Shown here: positions 51,401-64,000 of the stretch, piece after piece | Numbering within the stretch: the stretch's first letter is position 1 | Layout: every line of letters starts with the position of its first letter | Source: Manis javanica | Lineage: Eukaryota; Chordata; Mammalia; Pholidota; Manidae | Assembly (NCBI RefSeq): GCF_040802235.1 | Contig: NC_133156.1 | Location: 111,754,173-111,818,172, forward strand | DNA: 64,000 nt | Direction: 5' to 3' | Made by a program: the position numbers and the translations under genes | Notes under the pieces: model-generated | The model's input: the letters and a program-made list of their open reading frames with translations, nothing else | Databases searched by the model: none | Told to the model about the DNA's origin: nothing

Positions 51401-54400
51401 ACTATGGAGAATTCTAATGTGGCATGTGTATATGTGAGAAATGATTATTAACTTAGAATGTGAGGGGGGTAATTTTTTTTCTTATTGTCAACTCCAGAGT
51501 TAAGGGAAGGAATTTGATGGCTATCAACCTTTAATACTAAAGAAAAATTAAGAAATGCAATACTACATTTTTATAAAGTACAGGGTACCATGTTCTCCAT
51601 GATGAGAGATGTCAAAATGGAAATATGTAATAAGTAAATATGAATGCCCAGAAAAAAGACAATTTAACGTTAGTAATTTCTGGTGCTGGTGTAATGACTA
51701 TTTTTAAATAATTTGTTGTTTTTCAATTTTTTAAATGTGAATGTACTCCCTTTTACCATAAATGAATTTTTCCCAATTTAAAAATTGATACTCATTTATT
51801 AAATTCAAATAATATAATTCTTCTACAGAAGAAAATGGGAATTACCTTCAATCTTCTTAATTCTGGTTGGTGAACATTCATCCTGACGTCCACCTATGAT
51901 TATCACATTAATTTTATAATCAGGGTAAATAAAGATACTACCAAGGATAAGAAGGCAAATGTACCTATGCTCTAGACTGATAAATAATAAATCCTGATGT
52001 ATTCCATAGATCTTCTAGTGAATACATCCAGATTCTTTCTAATACCTCTATTGTATTCTCACCTTAGGCTAAGGGTAAAGTGGGAGAAGATCTACTTATC
52101 TCACCATGAGAGAGAAAAGACAGGGCCCTGGGGTCATGCACTGCCACAGAGTAACTACAGGACTTTATAAATAACCTCTTCATAGTTGAGCCTATTTCTT
52201 CTGTAAAAATACCTCCCTCACTTACCTATGGCATAGTTCAAGGGTGAAATCTTTTACAAGATTAACATGTAGTTTTACTGCTAAAACTTCTTCATTTTCT
52301 TCTAGCCCTTATATATAAATTTTATTTCTTTAAACTATCTACTGAATAAAGAACATGACTATTTTACTTCATAGTATTTTCATTTATTTCACACTATGTG
52401 GTCCATTCTATTATTATGTAGCAGATAATTTATTATTAAAACACCTCATTAGGAGGAGACACATAGTAATATGGATCCTGTGGTTTTTGCCTCAAGTTTG
52501 CAAAAGACTCACACTGCCATGCCGTGTACAGGAAATACCGCAGACAGACTCAATTTGCTTTTTGCTTTTTCCTTTTAGAGCATCAAAGTGAAAACCTACT
52601 AAGGAGCTAAAAAAAGCTGGAGCTTTGGAAGAAATATTAATTTTGGATAAAATTTATGGCCTTAAAATCACAGAAATCACATTCTTCTTTGAAGGAGTCA
52701 TTTAAAAAAATTTAACACATAAGACAGGATGGTCATTTACCTTGACGTAAAATACACAGCTGATGCACCAGATAAGATAGAAATACGCAAAAATACCAAA
52801 CCTCTGACCTCAAATCTGTGTACAGGATACACCATACATAGGATATTCAAAGCTTTTTTAATCTGTCAGCTATTTCTAATTATATCAGCTTTATGACCGT
52901 TAACTGATTTCTTTTTTAAAATGGGTTTAAATTAGGTACCTTGCAGAGTCAACAAAGATTTTGCTTCTTTGTTCTTCAATGTGATCAAAACATTTTCTTC
53001 TAATGAGTGTGTCCAACAGAAGTCTTGTAGAAATGAACATACCTTTCAGCTATTCATTTTCATGAGTTTATTCTGAGGTAAATGAAAAGAAAGAAGCAAT
53101 ACCAAAAATACACTGTATGTTAGACCATGCTAAAAGTTTATTGGAGTGAGTATGATAACATGTTTCAAGGCAGCAGTTATTATATACAATACTTTTCCTT
53201 TTAATAAAATGGATACAATTCTTTACACTGTCCATTAACAATTTTACAACCTCACAGTAGTAATACACAGTACACAATTCTCCTTACAGGCCAATGCTTC
53301 CCAATAAGGAATGCAGTGTTGCATTGTTGCATCCTGAATAAGGGCAGAGGGTGTCTCAGAAATTAAAACTAAGTGTTGGGATGTCCCACGTGAAACAATT
53401 CTAGAGGAAGAAGGTCTGAGCTTTTGCTGCTCCAAATGATTGTTTTTACTTGGTCCCTAAGTGTGTTCAACTCCAGAAGACTAGCCCTGGTTAATAGACA
53501 GGTAAGGATATACTTTTAACTCTTATTTAATCCACTATTTACTTGTGCAAAGTACATGTGTTAGTATGGTGGGCTGATGTGGTCTAAGGGAGCTTACAGT
53601 ATTTTGAGGAGTAAGATAAAGAGCTTCATTTCCTCCCTCCACCCCCAATTATTTTCTGCCTCTCAAAATGCAAGATGCCTTAGGGGCAAGACAAGAAGAC
53701 TGTGACCTGGCAATGGAACAATGATGCTCTGATCTCTCAGAAAGCTGTGAGTAGGTTCTGTATGGAGGCTCCCTTCTTGGCTCCTTTATGGAGGAAAGGA
53801 ACAATTATCTCAATTTCCCCAACGAATCTCTCTTTATCTCTTACAAAACAGGAGTTAGGACAGGTAATAGGAAACATTCAAGAGAATACCTGGCTTTCAT
53901 TCTGTGTTATTTGGAAGATTTTTTTTCTTAATTTGGGATCTTGTTTTAATTGAGGCATAATTGACATACAACATTATATTAGTTTCAGGTGTAAATTTCC
54001 TTTTAACAATTTTGTCCCCAATCTATATGCATAGATCAAACTGAAATAAAAGATTAAACACTGAGTCTCAGCCTTTTGCAGAAGAGCTTCTAACATTCCA
54101 GACTTACTCTTTTTCATAAAGATGTGACTTGAAATATGGTGAGATCAAACATAATCAACGTTAGGAATGTCATTGGTCCCCAGTTAACTGCTGTGATTTC
54201 TGTGATGTGTCAGATAATTAAAGGATTTCCAAATCTCAACTCACCAGTAGAAAAAGTGCTACCACTCAAGGTTCTGCACGGGCCAAAGGCCTAGCACGTC
54301 CTGTCACAGAAGCCCCAAATCCAACCAAAGCATCCCATTGTGCCACTGAGAAGAGAAGAAACCACTGGGAAGGCAGAAGACAGTGACACGCCGCAAATGG

Positions 54401-56501
54401 GCTTGGCTCCTGCCGCCTGCTCCTCGTGGTACTGGCACTCTCCAACCTGTGGCACTGTGGTGCGAGGACAACACAGGGGTAAAGCTCTGAACTTGTTAGC
54501 TATTAAGGTGTGTGTGTGGGTGGGAGGGTTCTTTGATATATCTGAAAAAGAAAAATAGCTGATCTGAAAGCAGGGAGTCCAACAGCAGAAGTGATAACTC
54601 ATCCTTGCATATTTTTGGGTATTGCAAAATTTCAGCAAGACGTTCTTACGTTTGTATCTGCTGTGGGGGTGCTGAGCCTGGGACGTGGCGGATTCAGGGG
54701 TTAAGCTCAGGCCCTTTATAAAGGTAGGAGTATCTACTCCCATCTGTTAACTGGATCTCCTGGGTGCCAGATGTTATACGGGACAATGGGGCCGGTGCTT
54801 AAGAGCCTACATACATACATTCCTTACATTTCCTCAAGTTGGTGGGTAAAGGCTGTTACCTAGAATTTTAAAAATAGAGGTTAAGTTTTAATACGGGGAT
54901 CAAAAACATCAATTTGTTCACTAGATTACAGTGCTAGATGTTAGCTCTATTCATATTGCCCTACATAAAATGTTGCACAACAGTGCCTCCATTTGGGAAA
55001 CAGCAGCATTTAGCCTTTTGGAAAGTGCTGCAGAGTTAACATCAAAAGGTGGCTTCAGAAGTTCTGTGTAGGAGGGATTTATGGGTAACAGTCTGACTGG
55101 GTTGCCCAGTACACTCACCTTGAAGTTGTGTTTGTATTAAAAAGTCTTTTGTCTACAGTTAAATCGCATATTTTAGTTAAAAAATAGCATCCATTGGAGG
55201 ATTTTAAAGCCCTTCTTTCCATGTATTGGGTCATTATTTCCCTGGGTGAGGATAGGGATTGCGGGGAGCTGATGGAGACCCATGGAAGGCGGCATCCTTC
55301 CATCACCCCGCCAGCCTCAGCATACTTGCTGATAGTGTCCCATAAAGGCTGGCAAATCTTTACAGATGTTCCATCTCTGAAGCACATTTCATTGTATCCC
55401 TACTTGATTTTATCATACCAACTCTTTACTCTTTGGAGTGTCACAGAAGAATGGGGAATGGAATCCTGTATAAATGATCAATCCTCTGAAGCTTGTTTTC
55501 ACAGCAAAGTACATGCTTCAAACAGATTTTTCTCCAGTAGGTTTCTCAAAAACCTCCCTTGGGGGAGACAACTAGAGGAGGGAGACTTGAGAAGTATTGA
55601 AAATAAACAAAGGTGGAGAGGATACTATTTTTCTGTTTAATGATTTATCAGAAGCCTCTTTATTTGAACAACAATGTAACTGCACCTGGCACATGAACCA
55701 TGCTCTGAGGCTGGGTCTCTCCTAGTTTTCTCAGTGTTGTGCAAAGCAAGTCAGTTAATTCACATGGAGCAGATGACAACATGCTTGGCAAAGCCATCAC
55801 CCTGTGTAAAAGCACACGGCATGGGAGCTGGCAGGGTGGCCATTCATGCTGTGCAACTGAGGCCTTTCCAGGATGCCTAGAGAGGATACAGGCAGAGCTT
55901 CTCAAAGCCTGTACAAGTCAGCTTTACTCAGTCTCTATGCTTTTGGTGCAAGGATTTATTTTCCAATTGAGCCTACACACTGGTTTTATAAAAAGAAAAG
56001 GTATATATACCTATATATTTGTACTTACAGGTAAAATTATTATGGTTATGTAAGCATCAAATTTTGTAAAAATATCTCATTTCAAACATTTATAACGTAG
56101 AAAATTAAGAGACTAAATTGCCTATGAATCTAGTGCTCAGAGAAAATAACTGAACTCACTGAGGTTCATATTGGATGACAGAAATCGCAAATATTTACAA
56201 AGGATGGCCTTTCACAGTATGGCTCCAGGGCTCAGGGTCTATAGGGCGAGCTAAACAGCTTCTTTGTGGTGGTGTAAGTCTGATTTTCACATGTCACCTT
56301 TTGTATTTTCTTACTTTTAGCTCCTTCCTTCTCTGACAAGTTCACATCATTTTATTAATATTAAAGGAAGGCTGTAACTTTAGAAATTGAAATTGAAGCA
56401 TGGGAAGCTATGTAGCAGTATGTCTACTGGGTGGGCTTGAGATGAACACTTTAAGCATAATTTGAAATGATTATATTGTGTTTGCATATAGGTGTAATAT
56501 A

Positions 56502-56640
56502 TGTGTGTGTGTGTGTGTGTGTATCTCCAACACATTATGCCTATTTATCTACCATCGATCTCCAACTCATCTACTTATCATCTCTGTCAGTCATCTATTT
56601 ATCATCTGTTACCTATCATCTATCACTGTCATCCAATCTA
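56502..56640. repeat. Microsatellite tracts, (GT)n and decayed ATCT
   Basis: A (GT)10 run is followed by irregular tatctacc, catctat and tcatctgt words. Confidence 0.75.
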
Positions 56641-56841
56641 TCTCAATGGTGTGCTGAAGCCAGCTCATACTGATTCACGGGAGCTGACAGATACATTTTC
56701 AGGAGTTCTGCAAGCTGGTTGGTGTTATGTTTGTAATATGGAAGAGACTGTGGTAAGACTGTTTACACAATTGGCTAAAGATACAAACGGGACTTTTCCC
56801 TCCTGGAGAGCCGGTTTTAAAATAATTTACCAATATATCAT

Positions 56842-56966
56842 TGTAGGTTTGGTCTGGAAAGGGACTTCATACTTCACAGTGGAAGCAAATATCAATAAAA
56901 AAATGTAGGTTTGGTCTGGAAAGGGACTTCATACTTCACAGTGGAAACAAATATCAATTAAAAAAA
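56842..56966 (+). repeat. 62-bp tandem duplication
   Basis: Unit 1 is 56842-56903 and unit 2 is 56904-56966. They differ by one substitution (g to a) and one inserted t. Each unit ends in an A-run. Confidence 0.95.
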
Positions 56967-59026
56967 TATCGAGGTTAAATAAAAAATTTTGGCAATTTAA
57001 TTTAACCAATAACCTCATAACTAGTCTTAAATATCATTCACTTTTCGATGTTTAAAACAAAGTGATAGAGCTTAGTATATTTCTTGATCATTGATTGTGT
57101 TTTAGAAGATTTATATAAAGCTACTTTAGGATATCTCGACTTATTAATCAAAGCCTATACATTTATGTCTTATAGTTGCAGAACTGTGCACTGAAGTTAA
57201 ATATTAATGAAAATGAAAACTATATGCAAAGGGAGTGAATCAAGCCTTTCTTGTTAGTATAGCTTTTGTGTGTTTATTTTTTGTAAGCTGTTTACAAACC
57301 TCTGAGGTATTTTGTATTCAATTTGTGTCTGTACGTATCTCAGACACATACACACAAGGCTTCAACAAATTGCAATATTAGGGAAATGTGGTATGCGCTT
57401 CATTAAATGTTCACTTAAAAAGAAGATGGAATGACTTACATTAAAAATTGTGCCAGGCTTATAAGTAGCTATTTGATCTGGCCAAACAGATCTTCCTCTT
57501 TTTTCTAAAAAGCTCAAAATGCCATTGTTCCTACATTTTCCCCTTGGGTTCACAATGTATTTAGTTGAAATATGCACTCTCCTGGTTTAGTGACTGCTTC
57601 GCCTAGCAGGCACCAAGGCCAAGTGTGGTCTGTTAGGTTTATTTCTGAGATGTGCTGAGACTGGAGCAGGCTGAGCACTGGAGTTGTGCAACATGTGAAT
57701 ACAAGAGACCTGAGTTTTGTTGGGCAAAGAAAGGTGGAAAGGATGATCTCTGCACCTGGAGACAGCCTGTAGGAATGAAGGAGACGGCGAGAGTGGCCCT
57801 TCCTGAACAATAACAGGCCAGCAGGAGGATACCAGAGCTCTGGGAAGATTTAGCTTTTTTCTAGCTACTGATGACCCCAGAACTCCCCAAGTGCATCAGG
57901 ATCTTAGCTGCAGATGTGGGGAGCCACGAGGTAGGCTGACTCTGAATCTTCAGATAATGACTTGGAAATTAGTTTAAAAACTTAAGTCCACGGCACTTAA
58001 TTTTTCCGTTGATTTGTGTTTCGTGATGAAAGTAGAGCCCAGGACTTCCTGGATAATTACAGGTTTTGGTTTTGTGATGGTAAACTGGGTGGAGAGATGG
58101 AGTTATTGCAGAAGTATCAGCAAATTTTACAGCAGTAGTTCACACATGCATGTACTATACATTCATTCATTTTTATTTTCCTAAGAAATGGAACAACTTA
58201 CGAGCTTGTACTACAGTAGAGTCCAATGCACCATAACGATTACCTTGAAAACAAAAGAGCTCATACAGAGGTGTGATATCTTCCTAATGGTGTGAGATTT
58301 TGAAACTGAAATACTTTAAAATACATTTTTGGAGTTCTATTTAAATATTGATATGCCATACTCAAAATGCAGTGGCTTCTTGGTAAAACACAATACTGAA
58401 ATGGAATGGTGTTTTTCATAAAAATAAGAAATGTGTTTGGAAATTAAATACCTCTAACAAAAATTAAAAATAAACATACTCTCACAGCTTGAGGGTTTGA
58501 ATGAACCATGTACCAAGGAGCTGGGAAAACTCCTACTTTTGGTTACATCCTGGGACCTCTAACGTTCAAAAGCTGGCCAGCAAGATTACTTCAGCATTTC
58601 AGTGGCATCTGTCTATGCTGCCATGTTCTATTCTGAAACCATTGTAGCATATTCCACACACAACATGGCTTTTCATGACAAATCACTGTTATGCTACACA
58701 AAACTGTATTTTTTCAGTATAAAAGAATTTTGAGTTTTATAGCTCAGTATCAAAATTAAGCATGTTCTATAAAAGCTTAAATTCATCCATTCTGTGCACT
58801 TGCTTTTAAACAGATATATTTCAATTTTCCATCCTAGATAGAATTTCAGCCCAATTGCACTATTTTCCAAACACTCTGGAAAGAAAGCTTTCCAAGTACA
58901 GAACCCAACACAGAGGTGCTGACTGTACACTCTGTGATTCAATTCTATTTTCATTCCATATTGTATATAGACTATCTGGTAAAATTTTCTCATTTGAATA
59001 GGGGAAGTGATCTTTTTCAGGTAATT

Positions 59027-59112
59027 CCTTTCTTGGCATTTACAAATGTTGGCAGGCTGAATGTGATGTCCTTTCTTGGCATTTACAAATGTTGGCAGGC
59101 TGAATGTGATGT
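59027..59112 (+). repeat. 43-bp perfect tandem duplication in ITGA1 3' UTR
   Basis: Unit 59027-59069 is repeated exactly at 59070-59112. It lies about 410 bp beyond the ITGA1 stop codon. Confidence 0.96.
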
Positions 59113-59522
59113 CCATCAGAATCAACGGAAAAGGCTTAGTTTATACTGTTTTTAAAGTAAATGTTTCAATGATCATAAAAATCTTTTTATGCATTGCTTA
59201 AATACTTTGAATGATGATTTAATATATAATCATATTTGTAAAGGTTACTCATCTTCTAAACACTTAATACTTCTGCTTAAATACTCAACACAGATGAGTG
59301 ATTATTTAAAATATTTTTCAACATTTTATAAAATATATCTTTGTAGTATTATTTTTGGATCTTGCTTGACCTGTCATTTTCCAAGTGATTATCCCTGATG
59401 GATTACAGAAAGTCATGTGACTATATTTTTAGATGAATTTACAAATTTCCTGTCACATATTTGAGGCAAACCTGAGGATAGACCATTGAATAATGATTAT
59501 TTTTTTCCTCTTGTAAAATATT

Positions 59523-59567
59523 TCATTTCTCCATTTTCTTCTTCAATGGTCTTTTGAAGAACCCAAT
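59523..59567 (-). CDS. ITGA1: Integrin alpha-1, last coding exon (cytoplasmic tail)
   Basis: The exon has 45 coding bases and begins after an acceptor (tattttcgcaacag, AG at 59569-59568). It encodes IGFFKRPLKKKMEK followed by TGA. GFFKR is the conserved membrane-proximal motif of integrin alpha chains, and the basic KKKMEK end is that of alpha-1. Alpha-1 pairs with beta-1 as a collagen IV/laminin receptor. The GFFKR motif controls the inside-out activation switch. The exon is in phase 0 with the penultimate exon at 63990. The 3' UTR continues toward lower coordinates. Confidence 0.97.
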   Translation of the reverse strand: MGFFKRPLKKKMEK

Positions 59568-61944
59568 CTGTTGCGAAAATACCAAACATAACATAATTAA
59601 TTATTTGAATTTAGTAATACACAGTAATCTCCTTAGATAAAATTTACTTTAATACTATGTGAACAATTCTGGTGATACAAATAATTAATAAAATTGAGGT
59701 ATTTTTTTCATTGACTTATTAAGTTAGATTGAATATCAAGAAATGACATTTATCAAATTACTATTTCATCTTTAACTTTTCTGTTGGTTAAATAAATCAC
59801 ATCTCCTAGTAAAAAATTAGTTTGTGTGGTAAACTAATTTAGAAGATTCTGGGAAAATATACTGGGACACATGCAATCAGTAGTTAGCTGGCATTGTCTT
59901 CACTTTGCCATCATGCTTTTGTTTCAGGGATGTGTCAGAGAAATTTCCACCTAATAACCAATGGTCATAAATTGAGGTCATTAGGGCTGGTAGGGAATCT
60001 GGTAGGGACACTGTGGTTAAGGGGAAGATTTCTGACTTGTCAAGTTTAATTTTAAATGTATCAGAACATCTGCCTATATAGGCTTGACATGAAGAGCCTC
60101 TTGAAAACATCCTGTGTCATTTGGATATGAAAATTAAGTCACTGATTGTTTGAAAAATCTCACATGGGGGTGAATGTGGGTCACTTTTCACAATACTTTC
60201 TGATTGGGCATCACAAAAACAAGTGCTTTATTTATTTATTTTCTCTTATACAGAATAACAAAAAAGTAAAGGGTTTGGAAGGGACCTTTTCAATACCCTA
60301 ATCTAAAATGGGTATTTTAAAAAAAGGAAAGGGTCCTAGAGAAGTGTTTTTCTTTTAATCTATATATTAAAAAATTACGCAGTGGATGTAGTTCAAGCAG
60401 ACAGTGAATTAATTCTTTTAAAGTGTGGTGCTTTCATATCATTTCATAATGGAGTTATGGTAAATTATGCAAGGGAATTATATATTTTTAAAAATAACTA
60501 TTGAACATTTGAGGGCTTAGAGGGGATAAATGGTAAAAAATATGTAGTTTTTAATGAGAGAAGTTACACTGAGAGTTTTGTGTTTTCCACTGTGCTAGAA
60601 TCTAGTTGGTGACAGATGAGAGAAAGGTCACAGCACAAATGACCATGAAAAAGCATATTGTCTTCCTTAGAATGCCAGTTCTCCTACGTGCCTCCGGCCT
60701 TTTCCTTTGCACCAACTGTACAACTTCTGGATTCCCAAACCACTGAGCCTTTCACCTTGTGCCTGCATGTCCTGAATTGAAAATAAATCAGGCAATGCTT
60801 TCAGGAAAGTAGGTGGGAAATTAGAAGGTTTTCTTTCCTGCCCCACCCAGCTCTTGACCTTCTATCCTTCCTCTCTCATCTGCTTTTCAACCTTCCTTTG
60901 CTTTCACATATTAAGTCCTCTATTCTAAAACTTAACTTCTGTCATATAAACTCTCCACCTAACCAATCCCTTTAACATTGGGTTTTTAGTGGAAGTTGGG
61001 TGATTAGAATTGGAATTAGGAGAAAATGGTTTATAGCTTCAAACTGGGTGGGGCCAATGGAGCCCAAATTTGAAACAAGTTAAGTTTGTTTTTGGTGCCC
61101 AGATTTCCAGCCTCACTTTCCTTCTTTATGGTTCTGTGTTTACTTAATGGTCTTATTTATGCCCCCCTCATTCAAAACCCTCTGGCAAAGGGCAAAGGGT
61201 CTGATTAAACAGTCCCTGGCAGAAAACACATGCTTAATGACTAAAATAAGGAATAAGTGTTGAGTGACAAATTTATACTAATATATAAAAGACTGAAAAA
61301 TGGTAGTGCTCTTCTCCATCCGCACCCCCCGCAACTATACGCATACTGACTGAGGAACAAAGCTTTAGATTAGGAAATAAATCATCAATGGTGAGGCTTC
61401 AGGCATCAGTAGGAGATTAAGAGAAGGACATCCTTCTTTCTCAGGGTTCCTCTGTCAGCTGAGTCTCATTCTGCTCTGTTACACTGGCCTGACTGGGCTT
61501 CGCCCTCAGCATGTGGTACCATATTTCACGACGTTTTTCAATTTATTTAAGCTTGTGTCCTTTATTATTCAACATTAAGTAGCTACTAAGATTTTGTAAA
61601 GCTTTAATTTCTGTGTACTTAGAAGGTAATGATAGGAAGGCAGTCTATTGGATTGGAATCATAGCTCCAGGAGGAATCTTTGGCCTGTTCCCCACAGAGT
61701 CTTCGACTGGGAATTCCAATGAACTTCCAGAGTGGTGTGATTTGTAAGAAAAAGGAAAAAGGGATAGCACTGAGATTTCTGTTCTTCATCTATTTCATAT
61801 AAAAAGATGCCTGGGGATGACCACTGCTTTCATCCAGTCCCTTACTACCTGGTAAATTTTGGAGACTTTCAGTGTTCTCCAGTATAAAATGTAGTTAAAG
61901 TACACAGATGAAAAGGTTGTAAAGACAACAGAGAGAATAAAAGC

Positions 61945-62290
61945 AAGACAGCACACAGAAAGGGGGTAAATAGTGCTGGCATTTGTGAGATGGCCCAGAT
62001 TCAGATCCTTACTCTGGACCTGACAAGTCTTGGTCCTTGGGAAATACATTTAACTTTTCTATGCTTCAGCTTCCTCATTTACAAAATGACATTCTTAATT
62101 GTGTCTTCCTCACGGGGTTGATGTTAATATTAAAATGGAGGCTTTGTCTACCTTGCCTCTGGCCCATGTCTCCCTTGGAGTGTATTCAAATAAAACTTTC
62201 TGCTTCACTAAAAAAAAAAAGAAGAAGAAAAGAAAATGGACAAGCTTAAAACAGTTCTGGCATGTAGTAAGCACCCAACAACTGCTCGCT
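61945..62290 (+). repeat. MIR SINE, interrupted by a retro-insertion
   Basis: The left part has tccttactctggacctgaca and tatgcttcagcttcctcatttacaaaatga. The right part continues at 62241 with cttaaaacagttctggcatgtagtaagcaccc. The two halves join if 62140-62240 is removed. Confidence 0.7.
62140..62232 (+). mobile_element. 93-bp poly(A)-tailed retro-insertion with 8-bp target-site duplication
   Basis: aaaatgga occurs at 62132-62139 and again at 62233-62240. Between them lies a short sequence with AATAAA at about 62190-62195, then a pure A-run and A/G tail. This is the 3' end of an unidentified polyadenylated transcript, pasted in by L1-type retrotransposition. Confidence 0.78.
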
Positions 62291-63799
62291 CCCTTCCTGT
62301 CACCATGGATCACAGTTCTGGTTGCTGCCTCTCCCATCACAGGGGCTGAGCTAACCACCTGCTGGTCAAGACTGCTCAAAGGTTGTTAAATGACCTTCCT
62401 TTGGGCCTAAATTAATGTAAGAAGCCACCAGAATCTATTAACAAGACAACAAAAAAACATTTACACGTTCTTACTGGATGATAGAATGTGTTTATTTTTA
62501 TATTTATGCTTTTTCAGGCGGGTGACCGAAAAACAGGGGGATGAAACTTGTTTGTTTTAAACAGAAGTATGTGGCCAGAGAGAACCTGCTTAAACATCAA
62601 CTCTGGTTTTCCTCTTCTGTTAGTGGTGTCTTAAAACTGCACAGGAAAGTGCAGTGCTCAGAATAGAAGATCATGCTGAAAGAAATCAACCGTAAAGGCC
62701 TTTCTGTTAGAGGGACATAAATGGAGAAGCCACGTTCTGTATTTCAGACACAGCCTTGACACCACCTAAGCCCGGCCGTGGGCACCACACTGTGGCAAAG
62801 CCAGGTATTACAGACAGAGCGCTGATAACTGCGCAGTAGGGGTGAGAGCTAGAGGTTTGAGGTGGTGGAGTATTCTGCCTTGGAGACTTTGCTGGAAAAA
62901 GCTGTGATTCTATTTACTTAACTAAATGCTACTGACCCACATCTTTACCACGGTTTTGTTCATGTTCTCCTCTGAGAGTAAGCCCACAAAAGAGGAAGTT
63001 AGTCATTATAAGAGAGTCAGAAAAGACATGAGCAGTTGGTAATTTGGCGGGGGAAAAATTTGCTATTCAAACTACCTAATTAGAAGATAATCGTCTTGCC
63101 CAGGTATTAGAAAAATGAATATGTAGCTACAATCTGTATTTTTAACATTGTTTAGCTACCTAAGAAGACAAGAGGTGAAATTCAGGGTGATGTTTTGCTA
63201 GAATAAATGCCAATTTGATGTCCAGTTGGAGAAACATTAAACTCAACTTTTCTATGGTATTTTATTCTCTGTTAAATTTACCCTAAAAGCCACTATTTTG
63301 GTTCTGTTTAATTTGAAAATGATAAAGCTAAGAGTTTGAAAAATCTTGCATACCTCTGTATAAGCAAAATATCTATATCAATATGTTGGATTTATCCAGT
63401 AGAAAATACATGGATTTGTGCAGTTTTACAAGAGGGTTTAAAATAGGAGTCTGTGAAACTATAAAGTTTACCTTTCATAAACTCATTAATAAATTTCTCA
63501 TCTCTCACTTGGGTGCATAATCACTGCATAATATGTGGCATATTTGTTTCTACATTAAGGAAATTTTTAATATATGTAGAGATATGTGATTAGGATAAGG
63601 CTTATCTTAGCTATGATTCTGTTGCTTAAATATTTTAAAACTGACATACAAATTCAATTTTTTTCTATAAAAGAGAGTTTTTATTCTTCTCTGCTTATAA
63701 AAGTAAAGAATACTTAATTTAAAATATTCAATGTTATAATATAAAGGCCAGCTATAATCCCAATCTCTAGAGAGATCCTCCATGATTTTTGGATATGTC

Positions 63800-63960
63800 T
63801 ATATTTTTTGTTTACAAAAATGGGGTCAAGTTGTGCACAATGTTTAAGAACATCATTTTTCTTTTTTCTTTTGCCTCTGTCATCATTTCAATGTTTTTCA
63901 TTGCTATATGATACTGTATTCCACAGCATGGATAAATTATAATTTATTTTACCAATTTGC
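63800..63960 (+). repeat. Old L1M-like fragment
   Basis: Contains tttcattgctatatgatactgtattccacagc and caatttgctgttgacaac, a degraded old L1 pattern. Confidence 0.45.
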
Positions 63961-63989
63961 TGTTGACAACTGAAATAGAAAGTGCTTAC

Positions 63990-64000
63990 CTTCCACAGTG
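63990..64000 (-). CDS. ITGA1: Integrin alpha-1, penultimate coding exon (3' edge only)
   Basis: Eleven bases before a GTAAGC donor on the minus strand read (GC)A CTG TGG AAG, i.e. A-L-W-K, the end of the transmembrane helix just before the GFFKR tail. The phase is 0 and matches the next exon exactly. The rest of the exon lies beyond the window. Confidence 0.93.

Larger units (their letters stand above)
53100..59522 (-). other. ITGA1: ITGA1 3' UTR (probable extent, distal end unproven)
   Basis: The region follows the ITGA1 stop codon on the minus strand without any other recognised gene. The human ITGA1 mRNA is known for a long 3' UTR, so several kb is plausible. Candidate minus-strand AATAAA signals occur at 53142-53137 and 53072-53067, and another at 55664-55659. 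The region holds two tandem duplications (56842-56966 and 59027-59112), a (GT)10 tract near 56502-56522 and a decayed atct-type tract at 56555-56640. An L1M scrap lies at 53940-53990. I cannot prove where transcription ends. Confidence 0.4.
59568..63989 (-). other. ITGA1: ITGA1 last intron (about 4.4 kb)
   Basis: Runs from the GTAAGC donor at 63989-63984 to the acceptor AG at 59569-59568. Contains a MIR split by a small retro-insertion (61945-62290) and an old L1 piece at about 63800-63960. About 59570-61940 and 62300-63790 hold AT-rich sequence with nothing I can assign. Confidence 0.9.

Noticed and set aside
59568-64000. PELO, the gene nested in ITGA1 intron 1
   Set aside because: Only the last intron of ITGA1 is present; PELO would lie far beyond the right edge.

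Overview
The window is mammalian nuclear DNA. It has two split genes with GT-AG introns, a CpG-island promoter, and many L1, L2, MIR, MaLR and ERV copies. The genes are the two neighbouring collagen-receptor integrin genes, both on the minus strand. The last residues of ITGA1 lie at the right end (exon pieces at 63990-64000 and 59523-59567). The first two coding exons of ITGA2 lie at 35974-36031 and 12395-12515. This matches the same-strand ITGA1 then ITGA2 order of other mammals. I found no other protein-coding gene; nearly all other open frames are chance frames in repeats or in the GC-rich island.

Layout, left to right. 1-3240: the 3' part of an L1 with ORF2 still open, its 3' UTR and A-tail. 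3241-5100: a poly(A)-tailed, retrovirus-derived element holding a broken env transmembrane-subunit remnant. 5100-12394: ITGA2 intron 2 sequence; exon 3 was not found, so it presumably lies beyond the left edge. 12395-12515: ITGA2 exon 2. 12516-35973: ITGA2 intron 1 (about 23.5 kb), full of old repeats and carrying an L1 insertion with an apparent 3' transduction at 17284-18341. 35540-36600: CpG island with ITGA2 exon 1 and a TATA-less GC-box promoter. 36724-36857: a (TG)67 tract, i.e. (CA)67 on the ITGA2 sense strand. 36858 to about 53100: ITGA1-ITGA2 intergenic DNA. About 53100-59522: probable ITGA1 3' UTR, end not proven. 59568-63989: last ITGA1 intron.

Organism. No Alu, B1/B2, carnivore CAN-SINE, ruminant Bov-tA or equine ERE element was recognised. 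The young families seen are an L1 with a G-rich 3' UTR and the poly(A)-tailed ERV-derived element. This fits a placental mammal poor in recent SINEs. A pangolin is my best guess from the repeat types, but it is an inference and is not proven here.

How the genes work together. ITGA1 and ITGA2 encode the alpha chains that pair with integrin beta-1 to form the collagen/laminin receptors alpha1beta1 and alpha2beta1. The 59.5-36.0 kb interval therefore holds the ITGA2 upstream control region and the ITGA1 3' end. The most useful observations are the very long CA repeat at the place where the human ITGA2 promoter has a short polymorphic one, the L1 3' transduction with a 16-bp target-site duplication, the L1-like mobilised env-derived element, and two near-perfect tandem duplications in or near the ITGA1 3' UTR.
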